Positions 1-8,392 of a stretch of 36,843 nucleotides of DNA are shown one piece after another; within the stretch, counting starts at the first letter, position 1; each line of letters starts with the position of its first letter. Where the stretch lies: contig DDTD01000041.1 in the NCBI GenBank assembly GCA_002344005.1, positions 54,901 through 91,743 on the forward strand, given 5' to 3'. A program made the translations under genes and the position numbers. This stretch comes from Ignavibacteria bacterium UBA2373. Its GTDB lineage: Bacteria > Bacteroidota > Ignavibacteria > Kapaibacteriales > UBA961. The notes beneath the pieces were generated by a model, which worked only from the letters and a program-made list of their open reading frames with translations, was not told where the DNA came from and did not search any database.

Positions 1-133
1 GGGGAAGGCGAAAAAAGCGGGGCGGAGTTTTGGGTTCATAATCCACCCCGTCAGACTGCGTCTGCCACCCCTCAATGAGGGGAATTTTGAAATTCAGCAG
101 TGTATAAATCCCGCAGGGATTATATGTTTATAG
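1..133 (-). repeat. Composite palindromic intergenic repeat, inverted copy
   Basis: Read on the minus strand, this stretch matches 12979-13123 over nearly its whole length: a CTATAAAC word, an AATCCC/GGGATT palindrome, TTCCCCTCA-TTGAGGGG, GGCAGACGCAGTCTGACGG, GGGGTGGATTATG and a final CGCCTTCCCC. The two copies are in opposite orientation and 13 kb apart. It carries no plausible gene. The modules also occur separately elsewhere in the window, so this is a dispersed repeat family built from several small GC-rich palindromes. The function is unknown. Confidence 0.8.
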
Positions 134-167
134 AGCAATGGGGTTGATGCGATGGGCGATGTTCCGT

Positions 168-201
168 AAACCTATAAGGTTTCAAAAAACCTTATAGGTT
201 T
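168..201. repeat. Perfect 15-bp inverted repeat
   Basis: The arms AAACCTATAAGGTTT (168-182) and its exact complement (187-201) enclose a 4-nt loop. A related perfect hairpin with 16-bp arms lies at 14047-14079, and a decayed copy at 280-310. No T-run follows directly, so a dispersed hairpin element is more likely than a simple terminator. Confidence 0.75.
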
Positions 202-400
202 GGATACGGAATCCACACCGTCAGACTGCGTCTGCCACCCCTCAATGAGGGGAATTTTTGGTGATGGTTGGTTTTTTGTAAACCTATAAGATTTTCAAAA
301 TTACAGGTTTGGATACGGAATCCACACCGTCCATATTTCTGTTTCATGTGTTTTGCCCCATCCTGTCCTTCCCCAACAGGGAAGGAGATAAAATAATGCC
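202..400 (-). repeat. Second mosaic of dispersed repeat modules
   Basis: Positions 208-257 repeat the CCGTCAGACTGCGTC...CCCCTCAATGAGGGGAA module of 45-90. Positions 310-385, read on the minus strand, match 12901-12966 (GGGGAAGGAC-GGATGGG-CAAAAC and AGAAATATGGAC). The small open frames here exist only because the repeats lack stops in some frames, so I call no gene. Confidence 0.65.
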
Positions 401-435
401 AAAGCCATAGCTCTCCAAAGCAGTTCAAAAAGCCC

Positions 436-708
436 AAAATGCATCGTCGTAGAGGTAAAATGCACCGTCGTAGAGGTAAAATGCACCGTCGTAGCGCTAC
501 TTCATCGCATTTTTTTGCTACTTCACCTCATTTTTTTGCTACTTCACCTCATTTTTTTGCTACTTCATCGCTCATGTTCCCTACTTCACCTCATTTTTTT
601 GCTACTTCATCGCTCATGTTCCCTACTTCATCGCTCATGATTGCTACATGATTGCATTGTTTCTCTTCATGTGATTAGTATTGCTCATCGTCATTGTATC
701 TATGTTCA
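436..708. repeat. Tandem 21-bp repeat array with two unit types
   Basis: Three units of the type AAAATGCACCGTCGTAGAGG+T (436-498) pass without a phase break into seven units of the type ACTTCACCTCATTTTTTTGC+T or ACTTCATCGCTCATGTTCCC+T (499-645). After that, units starting at 646, 667 and 688 are recognisable but decayed. The period stays at 21 bp while the unit sequence changes. Since 21 is a multiple of 3, some frames stay open by arithmetic. No ribosome-binding site or conserved protein is visible. From 709 to 778 only degenerate traces remain. Confidence 0.85.
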
Positions 709-778
709 TCGGGTCATTCTATGGTGACAATGATGCGGTGTTTTTGGTGGTATCGCGCCATGATTATGTCAATGGATC

Positions 779-818
779 ATAAAAAAAATCCCTTCCTCTT
801 TGTCAAAAGGAAGGGATA
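779..818 (-). terminator. Rho-independent terminator of the moxR transcript
   Basis: On the minus strand a 10-bp stem (ATCCCTTCCT with AGGAAGGGAT, 808-817 and 788-797) encloses a 10-nt loop and is followed by a run of eight T. It begins about 20 nt after the moxR stop codon. Confidence 0.9.
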
Positions 819-839
819 AAAGTATTGTCTATCAATATT

Positions 840-1832
840 TTATGATTTTATTTCTTTCATTAATTCGGCTATAATATCAGTTGTAGAAAGATTTTCGGCT
901 TCGGCATTGAAATTTGCTACTATTCTGTGCCGTAAGACCGAAGGTGCAATAGCGCATATATCGGCTATTTCGGGTGTGGGTCTGCCGGAAAGAGCTGCTC
1001 GTGTTTTTGCTCCCAAGATCATAAATTGTGAAGCACGAGGACCTGCGCCATAGCTCAGATAATCTTTTACAATTTTTGCCTCGCTTGTTTTGGGTCTTGT
1101 TGCTTTCACTACTTTTACCGCATATTCAATGACATTATCAGCCACAGGCACACGTCGCACAAGGTCTTGAAATTCTTTTATCTCTTGAGCATTGACCACA
1201 GGATTGACTGTGGGTGTGTGGTCTGTGGTGGTGGCTTTCACAATTTGCACTTCTTCTGCAAAGGAAGGATAATCTAACCACAGATTAAACATAAAACGGT
1301 CAAGTTGCGCTTCGGGCAAGGGATATGTACCTTCTTGTTCGATGGGATTTTGTGTCGCCAATACAAAAAACGGCTCATCCAATCGGTACGTTGTTCCCGC
1401 TGCTGTGACGCTATGTTCTTGCATGGCTTCCAATAATGCCGCCTGTGTTTTTGGCGGTGTACGGTTAATTTCATCGGCAAGGACAATATTGGCAAAAATC
1501 GGTCCTTTTACAAAACGAAATTGCTTTTGTCCGGTGGAGATATTATCCTCAAGAACTTCCGTACCCGTAATGTCGCTGGGCATCAAATCGGGAGTGAATT
1601 GAATGCGATTGAACGATAAATCCAATGCCTGTGCCAAAGTGCGTATTAAGAGTGTTTTTGCAAGCCCGGGCACCCCCACAAGTAAACAATGACCGCGTGC
1701 AAATAATGAGACAAGTAATTGATCAACAACATCGTGCTGACCAACGATGATTTTACCTATTTCCGAACGAATGCTGTCCGTGCTTTGTGCTAATTTTTTG
1801 AGTAATTGTATATCTGAACTTTGTTGTGACAT
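840..1832 (-). CDS. MoxR-family AAA+ ATPase
   Basis: This is a 330-aa MoxR-type AAA+ ATPase, a cytoplasmic chaperone-like ATPase that in relatives helps insert metal cofactors or activate partner proteins, often with von Willebrand A proteins. The Walker A motif GVPGLAKT lies at residues 53-60, and Walker B with sensor context (NIVLADEINR) at about 115-124. ATQNPIEQEGTYPLPEAQLD is the typical sensor 1 region. Length matches the family. The usual neighbours (DUF58, VWA and BatA-type genes) are absent from this side; the next gene upstream is a TerC-family gene 51 bp away, and a strong terminator follows. The specific client is not deducible. Confidence 0.93.
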   Translation of the reverse strand: MSQQSSDIQLLKKLAQSTDSIRSEIGKIIVGQHDVVDQLLVSLFARGHCLLVGVPGLAKTLLIRTLAQALDLSFNRIQFTPDLMPSDITGTEVLEDNISTGQKQFRFVKGPIFANIVLADEINRTPPKTQAALLEAMQEHSVTAAGTTYRLDEPFFVLATQNPIEQEGTYPLPEAQLDRFMFNLWLDYPSFAEEVQIVKATTTDHTPTVNPVVNAQEIKEFQDLVRRVPVADNVIEYAVKVVKATRPKTSEAKIVKDYLSYGAGPRASQFMILGAKTRAALSGRPTPEIADICAIAPSVLRHRIVANFNAEAENLSTTDIIAELMKEIKS

Positions 1833-1883
1833 GTAATTGTTTCCACAAATGATAGGTGAATAATAAACATCAATTCCTTAGAA

Positions 1884-2630
1884 TTATTCCTGAAGTGTGG
1901 AATTGTGAAGTTTGATTGGTGCGGCTGATTTTTTAGAACGTAATTTCATATTTAAAAATTCGACAAGGGTTGAAAATGCCATTGCCGAATAGATAAGACT
2001 TTTATCAATATGCGCCCCGAAACCTTCCGCAAACAGCACTAATCCTACCATCAAGAGAAATGCTAAAGCAAGCATTTTGAGCGTCGGATGTTTTTCAATA
2101 AATTGACTGACTGTTTTTGCAGTAAAGAACATAACGCCCACGGCAATAATCACGGCAGCAATCATTATTTCCAAATGTTGTGCAAGCCCAACTGCGGTGA
2201 TAACGGAATCAATAGAAAAAACGACATCCAGAATAGCTATTTGTACAATAGCCCCCCAGAAAGAAGATTGTTTTCCTGAAGCGGTGCCATGTTCTTCGCC
2301 TTCTAATTTATTATGTATTTCCGAAGTGCTCTTTGCAAGCAAGAATAATCCTCCGCCAATCATTATCAGATCACGCCAACTGAATCCATGATCCATAATA
2401 GTAAATACGGGAAAAGTAAGTTTTGCTATTTCTGTGATAAAGAATAATAAAATCACCCTTAGAATAAGTGCCAATGCCAGCCCTATGCTGCGGACTTTAT
2501 CGCGATAGGCATCGGGCAATTTTCCTGCAAGAATTGAAATAAAAATAACATTGTCAATACCGAGAACAATTTCGAGTACTGTCAATGTTACAAAACTGAC
2601 TAAAGCCGCTACTGTAAATAATTCACCCAT
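1884..2630 (-). CDS. TerC/Alx-family integral membrane protein
   Basis: A 248-aa polytopic inner-membrane protein of the TerC family (pfam TerC). The two family signatures are visible: LEIVLGIDN near residues 19-27 and DVVFSIDSVITA in the middle, with acidic residues inside predicted membrane helices; I count about seven hydrophobic segments. TerC/Alx relatives are linked to manganese export and metalation of secreted enzymes, or to tellurite resistance in older literature. That function is known for family members and is only inferred here. The C-terminus ends in a short basic tail (KLRSKKSAAP). It sits 51 bp upstream of moxR on the same strand and may be co-transcribed with it. Confidence 0.9.
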   Translation of the reverse strand: MGELFTVAALVSFVTLTVLEIVLGIDNVIFISILAGKLPDAYRDKVRSIGLALALILRVILLFFITEIAKLTFPVFTIMDHGFSWRDLIMIGGGLFLLAKSTSEIHNKLEGEEHGTASGKQSSFWGAIVQIAILDVVFSIDSVITAVGLAQHLEIMIAAVIIAVGVMFFTAKTVSQFIEKHPTLKMLALAFLLMVGLVLFAEGFGAHIDKSLIYSAMAFSTLVEFLNMKLRSKKSAAPIKLHNSTLQE

Positions 2631-2763
2631 ATTTTAGAAGATTACAATTTTTTCTACGATTTTTTTACTGATTATTTATTGTTGTTTTTAATAGAAATAT
2701 ATTCTACCCGACACTTTATGCGTTTGAGTAGAATATATTTCACAAAAAGTATATATCACTTTT

Positions 2764-3120
2764 TTATCTGCGTATTCCGCCTATTTGTGCTATTTCTTCC
2801 GCTTTTGTACGATTAAAATCCCAAGCAATGCGCTTATAATTAATCATATCAACAATTGTCCCGATGAAGCAGAAACCGCCTGTGAGTAAATAGACAATAC
2901 CCAATCCGATACTATCGGTAACAAAACGCTGGATGCCGGCAATACCGGGTACAATACCCAATACGGACAGCAATAAAATTAATTGCGGATCCTTGCGCCT
3001 TTCACGGTAAATCATCGCAAATTGTTGCGCCTGTTCTTCGGTCATTCCCGAAATAAGGTGCTGCACATACATTGCTTCTTCGCCTTCAAGCTGAGGCATT
3101 AACGTAAGAACATTCGGCAT
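2764..3120 (-). CDS. TM2 domain-containing protein
   Basis: About 118 aa. The C-terminal half is a TM2 domain: two hydrophobic segments separated by a short turn, with G-IAGIQRFVTDSIGLGIVY, then LTGGFCFIGTIVDMIN. The N-terminal 45 residues are soluble and acidic and contain EEQ-AQQFAMIYRERRKDPQ. I chose the ATG at 3120 (MPNVLT), which has AAGGA eight bases upstream, over an upstream TTG five codons earlier. TM2 proteins have no settled biochemical role. The immediate upstream neighbour is a DUF2752 gene; I recall this pairing as common in Bacteroidota, which suggests a shared membrane function. Confidence 0.85.
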   Translation of the reverse strand: MPNVLTLMPQLEGEEAMYVQHLISGMTEEQAQQFAMIYRERRKDPQLILLLSVLGIVPGIAGIQRFVTDSIGLGIVYLLTGGFCFIGTIVDMINYKRIAWDFNRTKAEEIAQIGGIRR

Positions 3121-3131
3121 AGTCTTTTCCT

Positions 3132-3572
3132 TCAAAAAAAGTATAAAAAATTGTGTATCGCTTCTATGTTACGTACTATCGTAAATCCAAGTATGGCTAA
3201 TGATAGTGCAATATACGCCCAAATCGGTAATCGCATTGTCGGTAACCGTATTCCGTACCATTGTGCAAGGAGCGAACGCATCCCATAATATGCTATCACG
3301 GGCACCGTTACGAAAATCAATGGATTAAAGTTCCATGCAGTTTCAAAATTGCCATGCAGAAAGTGATGTCCGGCTCTTGTCATGCCACAGCCGGCACATT
3401 GCAAACCCGTTATCCTGTAAAAATAGCATGGTATAAGCGGTGTGTCCGATGGATTGATTATATAAAGAACCATCGTACCAATCCCCATCAATATCAATGC
3501 GACAACACTGCGCTTTTTTAGTGATAATGCCATGATTACATGAGGGTAACTATTGTGTAACAATCTATGCAC
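3132..3572 (-). CDS. DUF2752 family membrane protein
   Basis: A 146-aa protein with three hydrophobic segments. The DUF2752 signature is present: a Pro-Cys (IPCYFY), then GLQCAGCGMTRAGHHFLHGN followed by the A-WNFNP segment, i.e. two CxxC-like cysteine positions and the TRA motif. The function of the family is unknown. Start choice is uncertain: ATG at 3572 (MHRLLH) or ATG at 3533 (MALSLKK); neither has a strong ribosome-binding site. The gene begins about 12 bp after the OmpA gene and ends next to the TM2 gene, so the three probably form one transcript. Confidence 0.8.
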   Translation of the reverse strand: MHRLLHNSYPHVIMALSLKKRSVVALILMGIGTMVLYIINPSDTPLIPCYFYRITGLQCAGCGMTRAGHHFLHGNFETAWNFNPLIFVTVPVIAYYGMRSLLAQWYGIRLPTMRLPIWAYIALSLAILGFTIVRNIEAIHNFLYFF

Positions 3573-3583
3573 TTTTGTTCTTG

Positions 3584-5731
3584 CTACTCTCTTACGGGTG
3601 TTTCCACCACAATTTGTACAGTACGCGAATAGGAACGCCCTTGCGGAGATTCATTGTCATAGAGTAGTTCTTTACTGCCGACAGGGTCTAATGTTACTTG
3701 TCCTTCGGCAAGCCCCAAAGCATTTTTTACTTCCTGACAGCGACGTAATGCAAGGTTTTGATTATAGGTTAACTCGCCGCTTCTGTCAGCAAAACCGGCA
3801 ATAATTACCTTAGAATCGGGTTGTATTCGCGATTTGATATCATCCACAATACGCTGATTGGCGGGATTCAAAGTAGCGCTATTAAAATCAAAGACTATGA
3901 GCGCGAAACGTTCTATTTTTTTATCATCATGCAATTCATAGCGTTTCTTTTTGAGAGTTAATTGCTGAACTTTTAATGATTGACGGGCTGTTGTGGTCAT
4001 GCCGATTTTATCTTGGGCTTTTAACTCAATTTGCACGGGTGTTTCTAATTCCGGCATTGGTTTTTCCGCCAGATTCCATTGCAATATCCCCAAGGGCATA
4101 GATGTTCCATTGAAATTGCGCAGCGGACGCAAACTTTGCTCCACATCAACAGTCCATTTTACTAAACCCGAATCCGAAATAATGGTGGGCACAATTTCTA
4201 CTATGGGCGGTGTGGCTTTTATTATCACTTCACGCAAAGACACGGGACGCAATATATCCATATCATTTGAATTAATGTCCGCACGACTGTTTTCTGCTTG
4301 TCCGTCGGGGGTGGTATTATTGGCTGCCTTTTCGGGTAATTTTCTGAACGCAGTATTGATACGCGAAGGGGCGATATTCCATTTTTCTACTAAATATTCT
4401 TTTATGACATTGGCTCTATTACGGGAAAGATTCTCTGTCGTATCGCTGTTCTTGGTATTATTGGCACCGGTAATTGTAATAGTCGCTTCCGGTTTTTTGG
4501 TCATGCGGCTTCCAATGATATTTAATAATTGTCCATAAATATCAAGGGTATTTCTTCCAAGCGTGTTTTCGGAAAATTGTTGCACATCATCCTTCGACAA
4601 TTGCAGCATCACTGTTTTATCCAAATCCGCATTGCCTTCGGGAAAGAACACTTGCGGTAAAAGCGGAAACTGCTCTTCGGTTTCTATTTCTTCTATTCGA
4701 ATAGTGGGTGTTGGCTCTCTTTTGCCTTGCGGGTCAATGCCAAAAGCTACAATACTGGATTCCAAACGCGAAATTTTCGGTATTTCTTTAAGATAGTGTT
4801 CACGAATAGTAAGATGGCGATACTCGGTATAATCAATTTTTTCTGTACGAACATCGCGTGTGATAGTCAATAATGACACTTGCGGTTGCAGCAAATTAAG
4901 AACAAATTTTTTTGTTGTGTCGCGTATGATTGTTGTGTCATATTTGATAATAATATCCGGTGGGGGAATGAAGGAATATGTCAGTGTCACACCAAGCTGT
5001 AATTGAGCAATTGTCCATGACAAATCTGAGGATATATTGTTGAAGGGCAGTACAAGACGGGCTTCCGGTGATGCCGTTACGGTAGAAGATAGCGGGAAAC
5101 CATAATGAACACCGATAGTACCATTAAACAAAGCAGAAGGAACATTAGGTATTATGCCCGAAGTATCATTACGAAAGGAACGTCCCGTGTTAAATAAGAC
5201 GCCCGCCGGAGAGATAATGCTTTCCCTTTGGGCAAATGTTGTCGTGGATAAGAATGTTGCCTCAATCCCGGCACTCACAAATAAACGCGAGACGGGTTCA
5301 TAACTCACACCGGGTTCTATTGTCCAACCTGCAAGCCCCGCTTCTAAAGAATATTCTGTTGCTACGGGAACACTGACCACTTCATTGGGTGCAGAAACTC
5401 TCCGCACAAGAGTATTTCCTATATTTTGTTCTTGGGTTGCAAGTCGGGTACCAATATCTGTATATCCTCCGCGCAAACGTAAGCGCCATTGCATTGCTAA
5501 GGGCAATTCGAGCAATGCACCGACACTATATCCTTGACCAACGGTATTACTAAAATTTTGACCACAAGTGGGACATCCGGGAATTGCTCTAAAGTCCACA
5601 TTATGGAGCAGTAAAGACATATCGCCATATATACCCGCCCATAAAAACGGCGGTTTTGCCGACGGCTTTTGTGCCGCACATATAGTGATAGCAAGAAAGA
5701 AAAAGAGGAAAAATCTGCTGTAATGCTTCAT
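3584..5731 (-). CDS. Outer-membrane protein with two OmpA-like peptidoglycan-binding domains
   Basis: A 715-aa envelope protein. Residues 1-19 are a signal peptide (hydrophobic core FFLFFFLAITICAA). Residues about 28-255 alternate polar and aromatic residues as in a small beta-barrel, with a Cys pair (GCPTCG) in an early loop. A first OmpA-C-like domain spans about 355-490 (FFPEGNADLD, then LSRNRANVIKEYLV) and a second about 606-710 (FDFNSATLNPANQRIVDDI, AGFADRSGE, NLALRRCQEVKNAL). The linker between them (500-600) looks beta-rich. It probably anchors the outer membrane to peptidoglycan. Two OmpA modules in one chain are less usual than one. Which of them still binds diaminopimelate is not certain; the second keeps the D...N...R pattern best. 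Confidence 0.85.
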   Translation of the reverse strand: MKHYSRFFLFFFLAITICAAQKPSAKPPFLWAGIYGDMSLLLHNVDFRAIPGCPTCGQNFSNTVGQGYSVGALLELPLAMQWRLRLRGGYTDIGTRLATQEQNIGNTLVRRVSAPNEVVSVPVATEYSLEAGLAGWTIEPGVSYEPVSRLFVSAGIEATFLSTTTFAQRESIISPAGVLFNTGRSFRNDTSGIIPNVPSALFNGTIGVHYGFPLSSTVTASPEARLVLPFNNISSDLSWTIAQLQLGVTLTYSFIPPPDIIIKYDTTIIRDTTKKFVLNLLQPQVSLLTITRDVRTEKIDYTEYRHLTIREHYLKEIPKISRLESSIVAFGIDPQGKREPTPTIRIEEIETEEQFPLLPQVFFPEGNADLDKTVMLQLSKDDVQQFSENTLGRNTLDIYGQLLNIIGSRMTKKPEATITITGANNTKNSDTTENLSRNRANVIKEYLVEKWNIAPSRINTAFRKLPEKAANNTTPDGQAENSRADINSNDMDILRPVSLREVIIKATPPIVEIVPTIISDSGLVKWTVDVEQSLRPLRNFNGTSMPLGILQWNLAEKPMPELETPVQIELKAQDKIGMTTTARQSLKVQQLTLKKKRYELHDDKKIERFALIVFDFNSATLNPANQRIVDDIKSRIQPDSKVIIAGFADRSGELTYNQNLALRRCQEVKNALGLAEGQVTLDPVGSKELLYDNESPQGRSYSRTVQIVVETPVRE

Positions 5732-5853
5732 ACTATGATGCCATCAGAACTGTGTTGAGTAATGCAAGTTAGCACAATATACAATTCTGACGAATGTTTG
5801 CTCCGTTTTTGTCGCATTTGAGTGCATACAAAAAACGGCTCTATGCGGGATTA

Positions 5854-6561
5854 TTAAGGACGGAAACGATAGCCGATGCCTTTGACTGTTTCAATATAAC
5901 CACCGTATTTCCCTAATTTTTCGCGCACCTTCGAGACATGAACATCCACCGTTCTATCAACAACGAAGACACTTTCGCCCCATATCCTTTTGAGCAATGA
6001 TTCACGAGTAAAAACCTTACCGCGATTTGTTGCAAGAAAAGCCAGCAATTCAAATTCTTTTTTGGGAAAGAATATCTCTACTCCGCTGATTTTTACAGTA
6101 TAATTTTGTCTGTTGATTTCTATGTCTTCGATTTGAATGATTTCAGGAGCCACAATAGTTTCGGTGCGTATTTGCTCATTGGCTCGGCGAATCACGGATT
6201 TTACCCTTGCCACAAGCACGCGTGGGCTGACGGGCTTTTGAATATAATCGTCAGCACCCAGCTCCAACCCGAGTATCTGGTCAATTTCTGAGGACTTGGC
6301 AGTAAGGAACACAATGGATGTATTGGCTATATGGGGCGTTTGGCGAATCATACGACATACCTCAAAACCATCATAGCCCGGCATCATGACATCAAGGACA
6401 ACAAGGTCCGGTTGTTCCTGCCTTGCTAAATCCAATCCTGTGATTCCATCGGTTGCAGTAAAGACAGTATAGCCCTCTTTGCGCAGATTATAGGCAACAA
6501 GTTCGACAATATCATGTTCATCATCAACGATTAAAATCTTTTTTGGTGCAAGTGTTTTCAT
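5854..6561 (-). CDS. OmpR/PhoB-family response regulator
   Basis: A 235-aa DNA-binding response regulator. The receiver domain (about 8-125) has the acidic pair D13/D14, phospho-acceptor D57 in VVLDVMMPG, T87 in VFLTAKS and K109 in IQKPVS. The winged-helix domain (about 140-235) shows the OmpR/PhoB pattern: FPKKEFELLAFLATNRGKVF, then VDRTVDVHVSKVREKLG and the hairpin VKGIGYRF. No histidine kinase is adjacent; the only one in the window (28236-29477) is 22 kb away, so its partner is unknown. It is divergent from the glutathione peroxidase gene, with a TAATTTTG word on each strand of the 176-bp gap. Confidence 0.93.
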   Translation of the reverse strand: MKTLAPKKILIVDDEHDIVELVAYNLRKEGYTVFTATDGITGLDLARQEQPDLVVLDVMMPGYDGFEVCRMIRQTPHIANTSIVFLTAKSSEIDQILGLELGADDYIQKPVSPRVLVARVKSVIRRANEQIRTETIVAPEIIQIEDIEINRQNYTVKISGVEIFFPKKEFELLAFLATNRGKVFTRESLLKRIWGESVFVVDRTVDVHVSKVREKLGKYGGYIETVKGIGYRFRP

Positions 6562-6597
6562 ACAGTAAGAACCTATGTTTGTGATGTTTAAGACTTA

Positions 6598-6714
6598 CAA
6601 AATTACTGTTTTACCAAAGCGTAATCTTTTTATCATTCGATAATATAGAGAAAAGTGCTTTGCCATAACGCTAAGGATTATCTCTGACCGTCTTCGGAAA
6701 AAGGCGTAATTTTG
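6598..6714. promoter_or_regulatory. Divergent candidate promoters with TAnnTTTG words
   Basis: The gap between the response regulator and the peroxidase holds TAATTTTG at 6707-6714 on the plus strand, 23 bases before the peroxidase ATG, and TAATTTTG on the minus strand at 6605-6598, 36 bases before the regulator ATG. Both match the Bacteroidota -7 consensus TAnnTTTG. I do not see a convincing -33 TTG at the right distance for either, so these are candidates only. Confidence 0.35.
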
Positions 6715-6737
6715 CGCTTCACCATTATTATAATTCA

Positions 6738-7334
6738 ATGACAATGAAAACAGCAATGTTGTCTTTAGTGAATGCCGCTTTGGTATTTTTTGGCACAGTA
6801 GCTACGCGTTCACATATAATGGCAGCGGAGTCTTATGCTCAGCAATCGCTTTACACTGTGAGTATAGAAGACATAAGCGGTAAAGAAATTTCTTTTGAGA
6901 AATACAAGGGTAAAGTGCTCTTGATTGTCAATGTTGCTTCGGCTTGCGGCTATACGCCACAATACACAGAATTGGAAGCCCTGCACAAAAAGTACAAAGA
7001 TCAGGGTTTGGTGATTATCGGTGTCCCTGCGAATGATTTTGGTGCACAAGAACCGGGCAGCAATGCACAAATTGCCGAGTTTTGCAGTACAAAATTCAGC
7101 GTCACATTTACCATGCTCGGTAAAATTGTGGTCAAGGGCGAAAATAAACATCCCCTCTATACATTTTTAACGAGTGGTCAAGGCAAAAGTGAACTTGCCG
7201 GTGAAGTAGCATGGAATTTTGAAAAATTCCTCATCGGCAAAGATGGCTCAATTGTGCAACGTTTTCGTTCAAGAGTCAAACCGCTTTCAGAGGAATGTGT
7301 CAGTGCCATAGAAAAAGCATTGGCAGCAAAATAA
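6738..7334 (+). CDS. Glutathione peroxidase-family thiol peroxidase, exported
   Basis: A 198-aa Cys-type glutathione peroxidase homologue that reduces hydroperoxides, probably with thioredoxin as donor as in other Cys-GPx enzymes. The catalytic tetrad is visible: C70 in NVASACGYTPQY (codon TGC, so no selenocysteine), Q104 in FGAQEPG, W159 and N160 in AWNFEKF. C116 (EFCSTKF) sits where the resolving cysteine of thioredoxin-dependent enzymes lies. Residues 1-35 form a signal peptide-like extension (LVNAALVFFGTVAT, ending near Ala-Glu-Ser), so the enzyme probably works in the periplasm. It lies 43 bp upstream of purS, likely by chance rather than function. Confidence 0.92.
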   Translation: MTMKTAMLSLVNAALVFFGTVATRSHIMAAESYAQQSLYTVSIEDISGKEISFEKYKGKVLLIVNVASACGYTPQYTELEALHKKYKDQGLVIIGVPANDFGAQEPGSNAQIAEFCSTKFSVTFTMLGKIVVKGENKHPLYTFLTSGQGKSELAGEVAWNFEKFLIGKDGSIVQRFRSRVKPLSEECVSAIEKALAAK

Positions 7335-7377
7335 TACGGTTCAAAAATTTTATCTATTATACATTGGAGTTAGTTTG

Positions 7378-7641
7378 ATGAATACCTATCACGCAACTGT
7401 TACAATCACATTGCGCAAAGGAATTTTAGATGTTCAAGGCAAAACGGTTGAGCATGCTTTGCATGCATCATCGTTTTCAACATTAACCGATGTGCGCATT
7501 GGTAAACATGTGGAAATGACTGTGACGGCAGCATCGGAAGAAGAAGCCCGCGCTCACGTAGATGCCGGATGTAAGGCACTCATCGCTAATCCGATTATAG
7601 AAGATTACAGTATTACTCTCCATGCTATGGAGGCAGCATGA
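7378..7641 (+). CDS. purS: Phosphoribosylformylglycinamidine synthase subunit PurS
   Basis: An 87-aa PurS, the small structural subunit of the three-part FGAM synthase (PurS-PurQ-PurL) of purine synthesis. The family pattern is clear: VTITLRKGILDVQGKTVEHAL, followed by VRIGKHVEM and an alpha/beta tail. I prefer the ATG at 7378, eight bases after GGAG (7366-7369), over the TTG one codon earlier. The stop codon overlaps the purQ start in an ATGA, which indicates translational coupling. The large subunit purL is not in the window. Confidence 0.93.
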   Translation: MNTYHATVTITLRKGILDVQGKTVEHALHASSFSTLTDVRIGKHVEMTVTAASEEEARAHVDAGCKALIANPIIEDYSITLHAMEAA

Positions 7642-8342
7642 ACTATGGCATAGTAGTGTTTCCGGGGTCAAATTGTGATCACGACGCACTCACGGCAGCA
7701 CAACGTTCCGGCGGCAATGCACGCTATTTGTTCCATAAAGAGACATCCATACCTTCGGATATTGATTGCATTATTCTCCCCGGTGGTTTCTCTTTTGGCG
7801 ACTATCTTCGCTGCGGCGCCATTGCTCGCTTTTCGCCCCTGATGCGTGAAGTTGTAACCTTTGCCAATAAAGGCGGTTTAGTTATAGGCATTTGCAATGG
7901 TTTTCAGATTTTAACAGAATCGGGTTTATTGCCGGGTGTTCTTTTGCGCAATACTTCTTTAAGTTTTATATGTCGTGATGTCTATATCCGTACCGATAAT
8001 ACCCAATCGCCATTCACTTCCTCTTTGCAACAAGGTCAAGTGTTACGCATACCGATAGCACATGGCGAAGGTAATTATTTTGCAGAACCGGAAACCATTC
8101 GTCGCTTAGAAGATGAAGGACGCGTGGCATTTCGGTATTGCACAGCCGGCGGCGATAGCAATGACGAAGCTAATCCGAATGGCAGCATCAATAATATTGC
8201 AGGCATTCTCAATGAACGTGGCAATGTTTTGGGTATGATGCCCCATCCCGAACGATATGCCGACAAAGCATTGGGTTGTGATGACGGAATGGCAATTTTT
8301 CAATCAATAGCAAATGCAATGCGCATAGCCATGCCATTATAG
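7638..8342 (+). CDS. purQ: Phosphoribosylformylglycinamidine synthase subunit PurQ
   Basis: A 234-aa class I glutamine amidotransferase that makes ammonia from glutamine for FGAM synthesis by PurL. Visible features: MNYGIVVFPGSNCDHD at the N-terminus, FSFGDYLRCGAIA, nucleophile C86 in IGICNGFQ, and H203/E205 in MPHPERY. Length fits the stand-alone PurQ of the PurS-dependent complex, not the fused large form. It starts inside the last codons of purS (ATGA overlap). Confidence 0.96.
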   Translation: MNYGIVVFPGSNCDHDALTAAQRSGGNARYLFHKETSIPSDIDCIILPGGFSFGDYLRCGAIARFSPLMREVVTFANKGGLVIGICNGFQILTESGLLPGVLLRNTSLSFICRDVYIRTDNTQSPFTSSLQQGQVLRIPIAHGEGNYFAEPETIRRLEDEGRVAFRYCTAGGDSNDEANPNGSINNIAGILNERGNVLGMMPHPERYADKALGCDDGMAIFQSIANAMRIAMPL

Positions 8343-8392
8343 GTGTGGTGATGCGTTCATGATATTTCCATATTATTTTTAAGGAGCAAACT

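Noticed and set aside
436..745. CRISPR-like array
   Set aside because: Units are head-to-tail with no spacers, the period is only 21 bp, and no cas genes are near.
6945..6950. Selenocysteine in the glutathione peroxidase
   Set aside because: The catalytic codon is TGC (Cys), not TGA.
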